Origin: Pseudomonadota bacterium
Lineage (GTDB): Bacteria; Pseudomonadota; Gammaproteobacteria; Burkholderiales; JABEVD01
Length of the DNA: 64,000 bases
Assembly (NCBI GenBank): GCA_021848825.1
Contig: JAJZTQ010000002.1
Coordinates: 131,129 to 195,128 of the forward strand
Direction: 5' to 3'
Position numbers and translations under genes: made by a program. Positions within the stretch are counted from its first letter, which is position 1, and each line of letters opens with the position of its first letter. Shown piece after piece: positions 1 through 10,206 of the stretch. The notes below the pieces were generated by a model. That model made no database searches, was not told the DNA's origin, and saw only the letters and a program-made list of their open reading frames with translations.

Positions 1-126
1 GTGCTCAAGGATTATTTCGGCCAGGTCACCGTCATCCATTTCACGAAAATGGAAGTGAACCCGAAGATCCCTGCAAAATCATTCGAATTCTCTCCGCCCA
101 AGGGAGCGGACGTGATCGGTGAGTGA
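1..126 (+). CDS. lolA: LolA, outer-membrane lipoprotein carrier (C-terminal end only)
   Basis: Frame 1 is open from the first base to TGA at 124-126, giving the last 41 residues of a protein whose start lies outside the window. It ends in FEFSPPKGADVIGE, the usual C-terminus of LolA, the periplasmic chaperone that ferries lipoproteins from LolCDE to LolB. The next gene, rarA, starts eight bases before this stop. The lolA-rarA-serS order, common in proteobacteria, supports the call, although the fragment is short. Confidence 0.85.
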   Translation: MLKDYFGQVTVIHFTKMEVNPKIPAKSFEFSPPKGADVIGE

Positions 127-1423
127 CCTTTTTTCAATCGAGCCTTCCGCGCCGCTTGCAGAGGCCCTGAGGCCGAAAACGGTCGGGGAGATGGTGGGCC
201 AATCCCATCTCCTCGGAGAAGGCAAGCCCTTGAGGCTCGCATTCGAGGCGAAAAAGCTCCATTCGATGATATTGTGGGGGCCGCCGGGGGTCGGAAAGAC
301 GACCATCGCTCGCCTGACCGCGAATGCGTTCGGATGCGAATTCATCGCGCTTTCGGCGGTATTCTCTGGCGTCAAGGACATCAGGGCAGCCGTGTCCATG
401 GCCGAGCAGAATCTTGCTCTGGGCAGGAAGACCATCCTTTTCGTCGACGAGATACACCGGTTCAACAAGGCGCAGCAGGATGCGCTCCTGCCCTTCCTCG
501 AATCGGGTCTCGTGACCTTCATAGGCGCGACGACGGAGAATCCTTCGTTCGAGGTGAATTCCGCTCTCCTTTCCAGGGCGCAGGTCTACGTATTGAAATC
601 GCTTTCGGAAGAAGACCTGAGGCTTCTTTTCGAGCGTGCAAAGAAGCAGGCTCTTTCGCATCTTGATTTCGACGAAAAGGCCGTGGATCTGCTGGTAGGC
701 TATGCAGACGGGGATGCAAGGCGCCTGCTGAATCTTCTCGAGCAGCTCGATACCGCATCGCGCGCCTCGGGGACCGAAAAAATCACGCCCGAATTCGTGG
801 AGAATGCGCTGATGCTCAACGCCAGGCGGTTCGACAAGGGCGGGGATTATTTCTATGACCAGATCTCCGCGCTTCACAAGTCCGTTCGCGGATCGAACCC
901 GGATGCGTCCCTCTACTGGCTGTGCAGGATGCTCGACGGGGGGGCTGATCCGAAATATCTCGCCAGAAGAATCATCAGGATGGCATGGGAAGACATCGGG
1001 TTGGCGGATCCCAGGGCCCTGCAGATCGTCAACGACGCGGCCGAGACTTACGAGCGTCTGGGTTCTCCGGAAGGGGAGCTCGCGCTTGCCCAGGCTGTGA
1101 TCTATCTCGCCGTCTCGCCGAAAAGCAATGCGGGCTATCTTGCCTACAACCAGGCCATGGCTTTCGTGAAACAGGACAGGAGCCGCGAAGTGCCTGTTCA
1201 TCTGAGGAATGCGCCGACAAGGCTGATGAAGGAACTAGGATACGGGCATGAATACCGGTATGCGCACGACGAGCCGGAAGCCTATGCGGCAGGGGAGACC
1301 TATTTCCCCGAAGGCCTCTCCCCTTCATGGTACAAGCCGACCGATCGAGGGATGGAAGGAAAGATAGCGGATAAGCTCGAACATTTGAAGGAACTAGACA
1401 GGCTTGCGAAGAAGAAGGATTGA
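119..1423 (+). CDS. rarA: Replication-associated recombination protein A (RarA/MgsA AAA+ ATPase)
   Basis: 434 residues, the usual length of RarA, a clamp-loader-like AAA+ ATPase that acts at stalled replication forks and single-strand gaps. Walker A (GPPGVGKTT) is at residues 54-62, Walker B (FVDEIHRF) follows, and the GATTENPSFEVNSALLSRAQV stretch carries sensor 1 and the arginine-finger region. The C-terminal half holds the tetramerisation domain (DPRALQIVNDAAE, AVIYLAVSPKSNAGY). The GTG start at 119 overlaps the end of lolA by eight bases, so the two are probably translationally coupled. Confidence 0.96.
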   Translation: MSDLFSIEPSAPLAEALRPKTVGEMVGQSHLLGEGKPLRLAFEAKKLHSMILWGPPGVGKTTIARLTANAFGCEFIALSAVFSGVKDIRAAVSMAEQNLALGRKTILFVDEIHRFNKAQQDALLPFLESGLVTFIGATTENPSFEVNSALLSRAQVYVLKSLSEEDLRLLFERAKKQALSHLDFDEKAVDLLVGYADGDARRLLNLLEQLDTASRASGTEKITPEFVENALMLNARRFDKGGDYFYDQISALHKSVRGSNPDASLYWLCRMLDGGADPKYLARRIIRMAWEDIGLADPRALQIVNDAAETYERLGSPEGELALAQAVIYLAVSPKSNAGYLAYNQAMAFVKQDRSREVPVHLRNAPTRLMKELGYGHEYRYAHDEPEAYAAGETYFPEGLSPSWYKPTDRGMEGKIADKLEHLKELDRLAKKKD

Positions 1424-1542
1424 CCCACTTGAATCTTGGAGCGGCCGGATCCAAAATCGATTCGTGTCTCTTTCATCCTGCTTCCAGAACCGCCAGCCCC
1501 GCTTTTCTGCAGAGCGTTGTAGTTGAAAATCTTAAGGCCCTA

Positions 1543-2304
1543 ATGCGCTCCGCACTAGAAATTACTTGGGTATTCAGTCCGAAGGATTTGTTCGAGGAGC
1601 AGTTTTCCGCTGTATGGGAAAATTGCGTGGTTACGATCGGCGAAGGAAAAATAGTAGCTGCTATACCCTTTGACTCTGTCGGGATCGATCCAGCGTTGCG
1701 AGCAAAGGTTGAGAGAAAAGTCACCAGTCTCTTCCTCGGCGTTCAAGTCGTGTCACATGTCCTTTACGAACTATCGCGCCCCGAGGTTGTTATACTTCAT
1801 GAAGATGGATCCAGGGAACTAATCATCGAATGTGTACCCCAACCTGTGCGAGTCAAGGGTTGTCCGGCCGATATCCGCTGTACTGAAGCCGATGGTGCCG
1901 TCGTCGATACCCGGCGGGAACGCATAGATCGCAAGATAAGGCTGAGTCGACTCTCCGCAGACTGGGCCTCCAATGATGATACGCTAATTCGAATGCTCCG
2001 CAGCTATGGTGCGGCGATACGCGATCCAAGTGATGAACTGATTCATCTCTATGAGGTTCGGGAAAGTCTTGCTAGCCGCTTTGGCTCTAAACCAAATGCG
2101 TTGCGTAAACTTCGACAACCAGATAAAGATTGGTCCAGATTGGGGGGGATTTGCAATGACCTTCCATTGCGACAGGGGCGACACCGTGGGAAATTTGGGG
2201 ACGATTTACGCGACGCGACAGAGCAAGAACTCGCTGAGGCAAGGAATCTGGCGGCATCATTCATAGAAGCCTACCTGAGGTATTTGAGTGCTGGTGGCAC
2301 TTGA
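1543..2304 (+). CDS. Hypothetical protein, probably acquired
   Basis: I do not recognise the family. From ATG 1543, six bases after a weak AAGG site, it has 253 residues. The frame stays open back to a TTG at 1420 that overlaps the rarA stop, so a 294-residue form is possible. There is no signal peptide or membrane segment. The C-terminal half looks helical and polar and contains NDLPLRQGRHRGK. Codon use differs from its neighbours: arginine is mostly CGN rather than AGG, and CCA, AGT, TCT and CTA are frequent. This, and its position inside a usually tight rarA-serS pair, suggests horizontal gain. Confidence 0.6.
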   Translation: MRSALEITWVFSPKDLFEEQFSAVWENCVVTIGEGKIVAAIPFDSVGIDPALRAKVERKVTSLFLGVQVVSHVLYELSRPEVVILHEDGSRELIIECVPQPVRVKGCPADIRCTEADGAVVDTRRERIDRKIRLSRLSADWASNDDTLIRMLRSYGAAIRDPSDELIHLYEVRESLASRFGSKPNALRKLRQPDKDWSRLGGICNDLPLRQGRHRGKFGDDLRDATEQELAEARNLAASFIEAYLRYLSAGGT

Positions 2305-3684
<1,380 letters not shown>

Positions 3685-3714
3685 GCTTCCGCACCGGTGC
3701 GTCGGCCGATCGGA

Positions 3715-5109
3715 TCATGGGGTCAGCTGGAAGCTTGGCTTGAAGACCGGGACATAGGGAGACTTGTATTTCTCCAGGATGTCGTAATAGTTTCTGATGT
3801 TGGCGACCATCACGACAGCTTCCCCGCCTCTTGCAAAGCCGTGCTTCAACTGGCTGAAGAATCTGGACCGGGAGAGAAGCGGAAGGGTGTCCTTGAGATC
3901 GACCCATGAGTTCGGGTTGCGTTTCATTTTCTGCGCGAGCACCCTCGCATCTTCGAGATGGGCCGTGCCGAGATTGTAGGCTGCGAGCGCGAACCATGTC
4001 CTGTCGGGTTCCTTGATCGAAGGCGGGAGCTCGTCCTTCAGCATGGCGAAGTAGCGCGCGCCTGCGATGATGCTCTGTTTCGGATCAAGCCTATCCGTCA
4101 CTTTCAGCCTGTCCGCCGTATCGCTTGTCAGCATCATCATGCCGCGCACCCCCGTCGGCGAAGTCGCATGCTCGTCCCAGTGCGATTCCTGATAGGAAAG
4201 CGCCGCCAGAAGCCGCCAGTCTATGCCTGTCAGTTCGTTGGCTTCCTCGAAATAGGGTTTGAGGGTGTCCAGCCTGCCGTCCATCTTGCCGAGGAAGCTC
4301 ACGATGTCGTTTTGCTCCAGCCTGTAGATGTGGCCGTAGTAGCGGTCGGCATATTGCGCGAGCGTGCCGTCCTTTTCTATTCCGTCGAAGAAATCCTGGG
4401 TTTTCTGCAGCAGATCCTGGCTTGCGTCAGCCGGGAATGCCCAGGCAAGGCTGGAAGGTTTGCCCATGTCGAATGCGGTGGCAATGTTCGGATAATAGTG
4501 CTCGGCGATGTCGACCTGGTTGGAATAGGCGATTGCGTAATCCGCAGTGCCTTCCGATACCGCCGAGAGCAGCTCGTCGCTGGATGCCGTTTTCTGCTCG
4601 CCGAAATCGACCGAAGGATATTGCGTCTTCAGATTCTTGACGAGGGAGGCGATAACAGGGTCGCCGATGTAAATGATCCGTTTGCCTGAAAGATCGGAAA
4701 GGCTTTTCGGCTTTTCCCCTGTCGTGTTGTAGACGAGCTGGGGCCTGACGCCGAAATAGGTCGGGCCGAATTTCATGCCGGAGTCATTTCCCTCGGGCGG
4801 AATGACGAGTCCTGCTGCGGCAAGGTGGACCTTGTGATGGGTCACTGCATCGGTGATCTGCTCCCTGTTTTCGAAGACGACGAATTTCGCCCTCATCCCA
4901 ATCTTCTGGGCAAATAGACTGACGAGGTCGTGTTCGAGGCCGGTGTAGTTTCCCTGGGAATCCTCGAAGAAGGTGGTCGGTCCGTTGACCGTGGCGACGA
5001 CGAGTTCGTTCGTTTTTCCGAAAGGGGGAACCTCCCATTCGGGATGGCTGCATCCCCCGAGTACGGCCAGGATAAGCAGTGCGTATCCCCTTGAAAACAG
5101 GGCGGACAT
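3715..5109 (-). CDS. mltF: Membrane-bound lytic murein transglycosylase F
   Basis: 464-residue outer-membrane lipoprotein that cleaves peptidoglycan glycan strands to 1,6-anhydro-muropeptides. A signal sequence ends in lipobox LGGC with acylated Cys20 followed by Ser, which favours the outer membrane. Residues of about 30-270 form a periplasmic solute-binding-like (SBP_bac_3) domain. The C-terminal SLT domain has catalytic Glu308 in ALSYQESHWDE and the downstream GVRGMMML motif. This SBP plus SLT arrangement is diagnostic of MltF; E. coli MltF is somewhat longer (about 518 residues). It is the only gene on the minus strand in this part. Confidence 0.93.
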   Translation of the reverse strand: MSALFSRGYALLILAVLGGCSHPEWEVPPFGKTNELVVATVNGPTTFFEDSQGNYTGLEHDLVSLFAQKIGMRAKFVVFENREQITDAVTHHKVHLAAAGLVIPPEGNDSGMKFGPTYFGVRPQLVYNTTGEKPKSLSDLSGKRIIYIGDPVIASLVKNLKTQYPSVDFGEQKTASSDELLSAVSEGTADYAIAYSNQVDIAEHYYPNIATAFDMGKPSSLAWAFPADASQDLLQKTQDFFDGIEKDGTLAQYADRYYGHIYRLEQNDIVSFLGKMDGRLDTLKPYFEEANELTGIDWRLLAALSYQESHWDEHATSPTGVRGMMMLTSDTADRLKVTDRLDPKQSIIAGARYFAMLKDELPPSIKEPDRTWFALAAYNLGTAHLEDARVLAQKMKRNPNSWVDLKDTLPLLSRSRFFSQLKHGFARGGEAVVMVANIRNYYDILEKYKSPYVPVFKPSFQLTP

Positions 5110-5220
5110 CGGTTTTATTATGAATGTCGTAGCGGTTGAAATGGGCTGTCTCCCGTATTCGGCATCGACCGAAGTTTACCATCAAAGCATGACGAAACCC
5201 TTATGAGCTTCTTACGGCGC

Positions 5221-5249
5221 TCAACAAATGCTGCATAAGCTGGTAGAAT
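5221..5249 (+). promoter_or_regulatory. Promoter of tRNA-Ser
   Basis: -35 TCAACA (5221-5226, 4 of 6 consensus bases), 17-base spacer, and extended -10 TGGTAGAAT (TAGAAT at 5244-5249). Transcription would begin about five bases before the tRNA. Confidence 0.6.
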
Positions 5250-5260
5250 TGCGCCTTCCC

Positions 5261-5350
<90 letters not shown>

Positions 5351-5358
5351 CTGATACA

Positions 5359-5390
5359 GAAAGCGCCTGCAAAGGCGCTTTCTTCATTTC
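5359..5390 (+). terminator. Rho-independent terminator after tRNA-Ser
   Basis: Perfect 10-bp stem GAAAGCGCCT/AGGCGCTTTC (5359-5368 and 5373-5382) with a GCAA tetraloop, followed by the T-rich tail TTCATTTC. Confidence 0.8.
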
Positions 5391-5502
5391 GAGGGATGAG
5401 AACCCTCGGGTTCGACCAGGAGCCCGACCAGTGGAAGGGCGACGCAGGACGCACAACGTGCGGTCCCGAAGGGATGGTGATTCGCTCCAGGCGAATCGTC
5501 AC

Positions 5503-5521
5503 AATCCCTCCCTCTCCGCCA
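5503..5521 (+). repeat. 19-bp repeat of the tRNA-Ser 3' end
   Basis: AATCCCTCCCTCTCCGCCA is identical to the last 19 bases of tRNA-Ser (5332-5350), 171 bases further on. It follows a small inverted repeat (GTGATTCGC...GCGAATCGTCAC, about 5477-5501). It could be the tail of an element once integrated in the tRNA gene, or a tail repeat like those downstream of E. coli tyrT. No integrase is visible nearby. Confidence 0.8.
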
Positions 5522-5760
5522 ATCGCTGCAACTCCTTGAATGCAAGTTCAAGTATTTGATTCGCTATAGCATTTCTGCTCCTGCTACAAGAGAGTGCTAC
5601 AAATAGAAAGCGAATCATGGCGAGAAGTTCCCGATGCCGGTTGCGATAATGCGCTTGCCATGCTGTCCCGATTTTGCGGTCACAAGGCGAATTTGATCCG
5701 CTGTCTTTGGCCGCTATTTGGCCATGAAGAACCACGCAGAAAAGGGGTCCGATTTTGTTC
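5522..5760. other. Intergenic stretch without a supported gene
   Basis: Between the tRNA tail repeat and the promoter at 5761 I see no ORF with coding character on either strand. A minus-strand frame across 5499-5855 is open but has no ribosome-binding site and no family resemblance. The bases are more AT-rich than the flanking genes. It may be degraded mobile-element DNA, but nothing identifies it. Confidence 0.5.
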
Positions 5761-5789
5761 TTGACCGGATGTTCTGGAATGCTTAGAAT
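5761..5789 (+). promoter_or_regulatory. Promoter of the outer-membrane barrel gene
   Basis: -35 TTGACC (5761-5766), 17-base spacer, -10 TAGAAT (5784-5789). The predicted 5' leader is about 90 bases and AT-rich, ending in AAGGG (5876-5880) six bases before ATG 5887. Confidence 0.7.
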
Positions 5790-5886
5790 TCGAAATAAGT
5801 TTAATATGTAATTGATTGTACATATAAAACTAAGGCCTGTTCGTTTTTTGTTCAAGTCTAAATTTAAATCTAAGTAAGGGAAAACA

Positions 5887-6504
5887 ATGAAGAAAACTAT
5901 TTTGGCCGTATTCGCAATTGCCGGCCTTTCTGGTGCGTCAGCCGCATTGGCAGGCGATCAGGGGTGGTATATTTATGGAGCAGTTGGCCAGACGTTTAAT
6001 AACAACGACAAATCAACTCTGGATACCTTGCTTTCGTCGGCCGGAGCAACGGGCTTTTCGTCGAGTATCAACAAGCCTACTGTATATAATCTCGATATCG
6101 GCTATCAGCTCGATAAAAATGTTGCCTTTGAAGGCGGCTATGTCGGCTCGAATAACGAGACTTACACCGCTTCGGGCGGAAATCTCGCCGGTCCTCTTTC
6201 TGCATCGGCCGACATATCAGGTTGGGATGTAAAAGCGGTTGGGATATTGCCTGTTGCCAATCAGTTTAGCCTCCTTGGAAAAATCGGTGTTGCAGACATC
6301 AAAGAATCTGCAACCGTGGTGGGACCTGGCGGAGCTGCGTCGTTAAGCGGCTCGAAAACGGATATCACCTATGGCGCTGGCGCAAAATACGATATTACTC
6401 AGTCTGTTGCCGTTAGGCTCGACTGGGATCGCTACAGCGTTGGCAGTTCTTCGGATTACTCCCATTCCGATGTCTGGACGATAGGCGTTGCTTACAAGTT
6501 TTAA
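5887..6504 (+). CDS. Outer-membrane beta-barrel protein (small, eight-strand type)
   Basis: 205 residues with a clear Sec signal peptide (MKKTILAVFAIAGLSGASAALA, cleaved about residue 22). The mature part alternates polar and aromatic residues as in small barrels of the OmpA-transmembrane/opacity superfamily (YIYGAVGQTF, YNLDIGYQLDKNVAFEGGY, LRLDWDRY-like strands). It ends in WTIGVAYKF, whose terminal Phe is the usual recognition signal for the BAM complex. There is no OmpA-type peptidoglycan-binding domain. Substrate or function cannot be read from the sequence. It is monocistronic, with its own promoter and terminator. Confidence 0.85.
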   Translation: MKKTILAVFAIAGLSGASAALAGDQGWYIYGAVGQTFNNNDKSTLDTLLSSAGATGFSSSINKPTVYNLDIGYQLDKNVAFEGGYVGSNNETYTASGGNLAGPLSASADISGWDVKAVGILPVANQFSLLGKIGVADIKESATVVGPGGAASLSGSKTDITYGAGAKYDITQSVAVRLDWDRYSVGSSSDYSHSDVWTIGVAYKF

Positions 6505-6521
6505 GCCAAGCTTGCCCCAGT

Positions 6522-6556
6522 TGGAAAGACCCCTCATGACCGGGTCTTTCCAGTTC
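6522..6556 (+). terminator. Terminator after the barrel gene
   Basis: 11-bp perfect stem TGGAAAGACCC/GGGTCTTTCCA (6522-6532 and 6542-6552) with a 9-base loop. The tail (GTTCTGC) is T-poor. It lies between convergent genes and could also serve ackA from the other strand. Confidence 0.6.
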
Positions 6557-6656
6557 TGCAGCCTGCTACCGCTATAGTGCTGACTTAAAGTCGGGAATTC
6601 CTGAGACGACAACAAGCCTGGCGTCGAATTTTGTTGTCAATTTCTCGAATTCCCAA

Positions 6657-7727
6657 TCACGCTGCTCTTGAGGCGAATCCGAGGCAAAGGTCGCGGATCA
6701 CGGATTCCTCGTCTGCCGAGACGATCAGGATGGGTCTGGAATGCTTTCCCGATATTTTCCTGAGATTCAGCCTGTTGGCCTTGTCTTCCAGGGAAAAACC
6801 CATGAATTCGAGCGGTGAGCAGATCTTTTCCCGGATGGTCGGCGCATGCTCGCCTATCCCGCCGCTGAATACCAGGGCATCGACTCCGCCCGCCTTTGCG
6901 GCATAAGCCCCTATCGTGGCGCGGACGGAATTGCAGAAAAAGTCTATTGCGAATCCGGCTCTTTCGCTTTTGCTTTTCAACAGATCGGTCATGTCAGCGC
7001 TTTCCCCGCCTGACAGCGCGTGAAGCCCCATTTCGTGGTAGACGATCCGGGTCAGCGCCTGATGATCCATTCTCTTCGAGAGCGCCAGCATCACGCCGGG
7101 ATCGAGATCCCCGCTTCTCGTGCCCATGACGATTCCGCCCGCGGGTGAATAACCCATGGTGGTGTCGACGGATTTCAGGTTTTCCATGAGGCAGAGGCTG
7201 GCCCCGCTCCCCAGGTGGGCTGCGACGATGGTGCCGTAGGCGGCATCCCCCAGGAGCGCGGGGAGCTGTTTCGAGATGTAATTGTAATTCAGGCCGTGAA
7301 AGCCGTATCGCTTGATCCCGAAACGCTCGGGAATTGGGAATTTCCTCGATGCTTCGGGCATTGTCGAATGGAATGAAGTGTCGAAGCAGGCAACCTGGGG
7401 AACCCCGAATCTCGTGCAGTATTCGAGCCCCATGATGTTTCCGGGAAGGTGGAGCGGGGCGAGCGGGATCAGTTTCTTCAGCCTTTCCAGTTCCGCCTCA
7501 CTGACAAGTCTTGCCGCATCTTCGATTTCTCCGCCATGGACGAATCGGTGCCCGATCAGATCGGGTTTTTCATCTATTTCTTCGATCAGCCTTTCGAAAG
7601 CCGCCTCCTGCCCGTCCAGGCGCCCGTAAGCATAGTCCTTTCTCGATCCATCTCTGGAGAAGAGACTGGCTTTCAGCGAAGAAGAGCCGCTGTTGATCGT
7701 GAGTACGCTCAGTTCTGCCATTGCCAC
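6657..7727 (-). CDS. ackA: Acetate kinase
   Basis: Transfers phosphate between acetyl phosphate and ADP, giving acetate and ATP. Signature NSGSSSLK is near the N-terminus and [15 protein letters not shown] in the middle; the catalytic Asp lies in [12 protein letters not shown] and the late Glu in SADEES. At 356 residues it is about 40 shorter than E. coli AckA. It starts at GTG 7727, eight bases after GGAG and 19 bases inside the end of xfp; ATG 7721 is an alternative. The overlap shows an xfp-ackA operon, where the kinase takes the acetyl phosphate made by phosphoketolase. No pta gene is present here. Confidence 0.95.
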   Translation of the reverse strand: MAMAELSVLTINSGSSSLKASLFSRDGSRKDYAYGRLDGQEAAFERLIEEIDEKPDLIGHRFVHGGEIEDAARLVSEAELERLKKLIPLAPLHLPGNIMGLEYCTRFGVPQVACFDTSFHSTMPEASRKFPIPERFGIKRYGFHGLNYNYISKQLPALLGDAAYGTIVAAHLGSGASLCLMENLKSVDTTMGYSPAGGIVMGTRSGDLDPGVMLALSKRMDHQALTRIVYHEMGLHALSGGESADMTDLLKSKSERAGFAIDFFCNSVRATIGAYAAKAGGVDALVFSGGIGEHAPTIREKICSPLEFMGFSLEDKANRLNLRKISGKHSRPILIVSADEESVIRDLCLGFASRAA

Positions 7728-10063
7728 CCGGTTATCTCCGGCATGTCCTCGCCGTGCAATTCGATGTATTCCTTGTGCTCGATCAGCTTGTCGCGCATCT
7801 TCTGCCTGATGTGGGGGGCCATGTCGCTCAGCGCGAACACCCTTTCGGCGGCATCCACGACGAGATGGAAACGGTCGAGCTCGTTGAGCACGGTCATGTC
7901 GAAAGGCGTGGTGGTGGTGCCTTCTTCCTTGTAGCCCCTGACATGGATGTTCGCACTGTTCTTCCTCCTGTAGGTGAGGCGGTGGATCAGCCAGGGATAG
8001 CCGTGATAGGCGAATATGACGGGTTTGTCAGGGGTGAAGAGGGAAATGAATTCCTTCTCGGAAAGACCATGGGGATGCTCCTCCCTCGGCTGCAGCGTCA
8101 TCAGGTCGACCACGTTGATGACCCTGATCCTGAGGTTAGGCGCGAAATTTTTCAGGATTTCGACCGCGGCCAGCGTTTCAAGCGTGGGCACGTCCCCGCA
8201 GCAGGCCATCACCAGATCGGGCTCTCCTTCATTGTCGGAGGACGCCCATTCCCAGATTCCTATTCCCGCAGAAACATGCTTGATCGCGGCATCCATGGTG
8301 AGCCACTGAAGGGCGGGCTGCTTGCCGGCGACGATGACGTTGACGTAGTTGCGGCTCTTGAGGCAGTGATCGGTGACGCAGAGCAGGGTATTGGCGTCGG
8401 GCGGCAGATAGATCCTGATGATGTCCGATTTCTTGTTGACGACATGATCGATGAAGCCCGGGTCCTGATGGGAGAAGCCGTTGTGGTCCTGCCGCCAGAC
8501 ATGGGAAGTGAGCAGATAATTGAGGGAAGCGATCGGGCGCCGCCACGGGATTTCGCGGCTTGTCGTCTTCAGCCACTTCGCATGCTGGTTGAACATCGAA
8601 TCGACGAGATGGATGAAGGCTTCGTAGCAGGAAAACAATCCATGCCTTCCGGTCAACAGATAGCCTTCCAGCCAGCCTTGGCAGGTATGCTCGGAAAGAA
8701 TTTCCATCACCCGGCCGTCCGGGGAAAGATGGTCGTCGTAATCGCGGGTTTCGAGCATCCAGGTTCTGGGGGAAGCTTCCAGTACCGCGCCAAGTCTGTT
8801 GGAGGCCGTCTCGTCGGGGCCGAACAGCCTGAAATTGTCGATGTTCTTCAACATCACGTCCCGGAGCAGATTGCCCATCACCCGGGTTGCTTCCGCGATG
8901 ACATTCCCGGATTTCCCGATCTTCACTTCGTAGTCCCTGAAATCAGGCATCCTGAGGTCCTTCAGCAGCATGCCGCCGTTTGCCTTCGGGTTCGAACCCA
9001 TGCGGCGATTCCCTTTGGGGGCGAGCTCCTTCAGTTCCGGTCTCAGTTTTCCGTTTTCGTCGAAAAGCGCCTCAGGCCCGTAGGATTTCATCCAGGATTC
9101 GAGCAGTTCGAGATGCCCGGGATTTTCCCTCAATTCCGAAAAAGGAACCTGGTGGCTTCGCCAGAAGCCTTCCGTCTTTTTTCCGTCCACTTCTTTCGGA
9201 CCGGTCCATCCTTTCGGCGAGCGCAATATGATCATGGGCCACATGGGCCTAGAATTGATGCGTTTTTCCCTGGCATTTCTCTGGATTTCCCTGATTTCGG
9301 CAACCACGATGTCCACCGTTTCCGCCATTTTCCGGTGCATGTGTTCGGGGTCCTCGCCTTCGACGAAATAGGGCCGGTAGCCGTATCCCTTGAAAAGGTT
9401 TTCAAGCTCTTCGTGGCTTATCCGGGCGAGCAGGGTCGGATTGGCGATCTTGTAGCCGTTGAGATGGAGGATCGGCAGCACTGCGCCGTCGCGCTCCGGA
9501 TTCAAGAATTTGTTCGAATGCCAGGAAGTCGCCATCGGTCCCGTTTCCGCTTCGCCGTCGCCCACCACGCAGCAGGCGATGAGTTCTGGGTTGTCGAATA
9601 CTGCGCCATAGGCATGGGAAATCGCATAGCCGAGCTCCCCGCCTTCATGAATCGAGCCGGGGGTCTCGGGCGCCACATGGCTCGGGATGCCGCCGGGAAA
9701 GGAGAATTGCCTGAAGAGGCGCTTCAGCCCTTCTCCGTCTTCGGAGACATTGGGGTAGAATTCGCTGTAGCTCCCCTCGAGATAGGTGTTCGCAACGAGC
9801 GCAGGCCCGCCGTGCCCCGGTCCCGCGAGATAGATCATGTCGAGGTCGAATTTTTTGATCGCCCTGTTCATGTGCAAATAGATGAAATTGAGCCCAGGCG
9901 TCGTTCCCCAGTGGCCGAGCAGCCGGGGCTTGACGTGATCTATGGAGAGCGGGATTTTGAGGAGCGGATTGTCATAAAGATAGATCTGCCCGACAGAGAG
10001 GTAATTCGCCGCGCGCCAGTAGGCGTCCATTTTTTCCACCTCGTCGGCTGTCAGCGTCGCCAT
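7709..10063 (-). CDS. xfp: Xylulose-5-phosphate/fructose-6-phosphate phosphoketolase
   Basis: 784-residue thiamine-diphosphate enzyme that splits xylulose-5-P (and usually fructose-6-P) with phosphate to acetyl phosphate plus glyceraldehyde-3-P (or erythrose-4-P). Visible family blocks: [34 protein letters not shown], the ThDP motif [11 protein letters not shown] with N downstream, and [20 protein letters not shown] 10063 is chosen because CAGGAGG lies seven bases before it and [16 protein letters not shown] fits the family; the frame continues upstream without a better start. It is transcribed with ackA and divergent from the GGDEF-EAL gene. Confidence 0.97.
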   Translation of the reverse strand: MATLTADEVEKMDAYWRAANYLSVGQIYLYDNPLLKIPLSIDHVKPRLLGHWGTTPGLNFIYLHMNRAIKKFDLDMIYLAGPGHGGPALVANTYLEGSYSEFYPNVSEDGEGLKRLFRQFSFPGGIPSHVAPETPGSIHEGGELGYAISHAYGAVFDNPELIACCVVGDGEAETGPMATSWHSNKFLNPERDGAVLPILHLNGYKIANPTLLARISHEELENLFKGYGYRPYFVEGEDPEHMHRKMAETVDIVVAEIREIQRNAREKRINSRPMWPMIILRSPKGWTGPKEVDGKKTEGFWRSHQVPFSELRENPGHLELLESWMKSYGPEALFDENGKLRPELKELAPKGNRRMGSNPKANGGMLLKDLRMPDFRDYEVKIGKSGNVIAEATRVMGNLLRDVMLKNIDNFRLFGPDETASNRLGAVLEASPRTWMLETRDYDDHLSPDGRVMEILSEHTCQGWLEGYLLTGRHGLFSCYEAFIHLVDSMFNQHAKWLKTTSREIPWRRPIASLNYLLTSHVWRQDHNGFSHQDPGFIDHVVNKKSDIIRIYLPPDANTLLCVTDHCLKSRNYVNVIVAGKQPALQWLTMDAAIKHVSAGIGIWEWASSDNEGEPDLVMACCGDVPTLETLAAVEILKNFAPNLRIRVINVVDLMTLQPREEHPHGLSEKEFISLFTPDKPVIFAYHGYPWLIHRLTYRRKNSANIHVRGYKEEGTTTTPFDMTVLNELDRFHLVVDAAERVFALSDMAPHIRQKMRDKLIEHKEYIELHGEDMPEITGWQWQN

Positions 10064-10206
10064 CACTCGGCCTCCTGAAAAAAAACCAATTCTAGACCAT
10101 GGCGGCAGCAGGGATGTGACAAGGGAAGAAAATATTTGATTAAGCGCCTCCGATAAAGTAACCTCCTGCACAATTTTGAATTGGTCTAGTTCTGTATCAG
10201 AGCGTC

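Noticed and set aside
7721-10078. A 785-codon open frame on the plus strand across xfp
   Set aside because: Shadow of xfp; its start overlaps the xfp ribosome-binding region and it has no recognisable domain.
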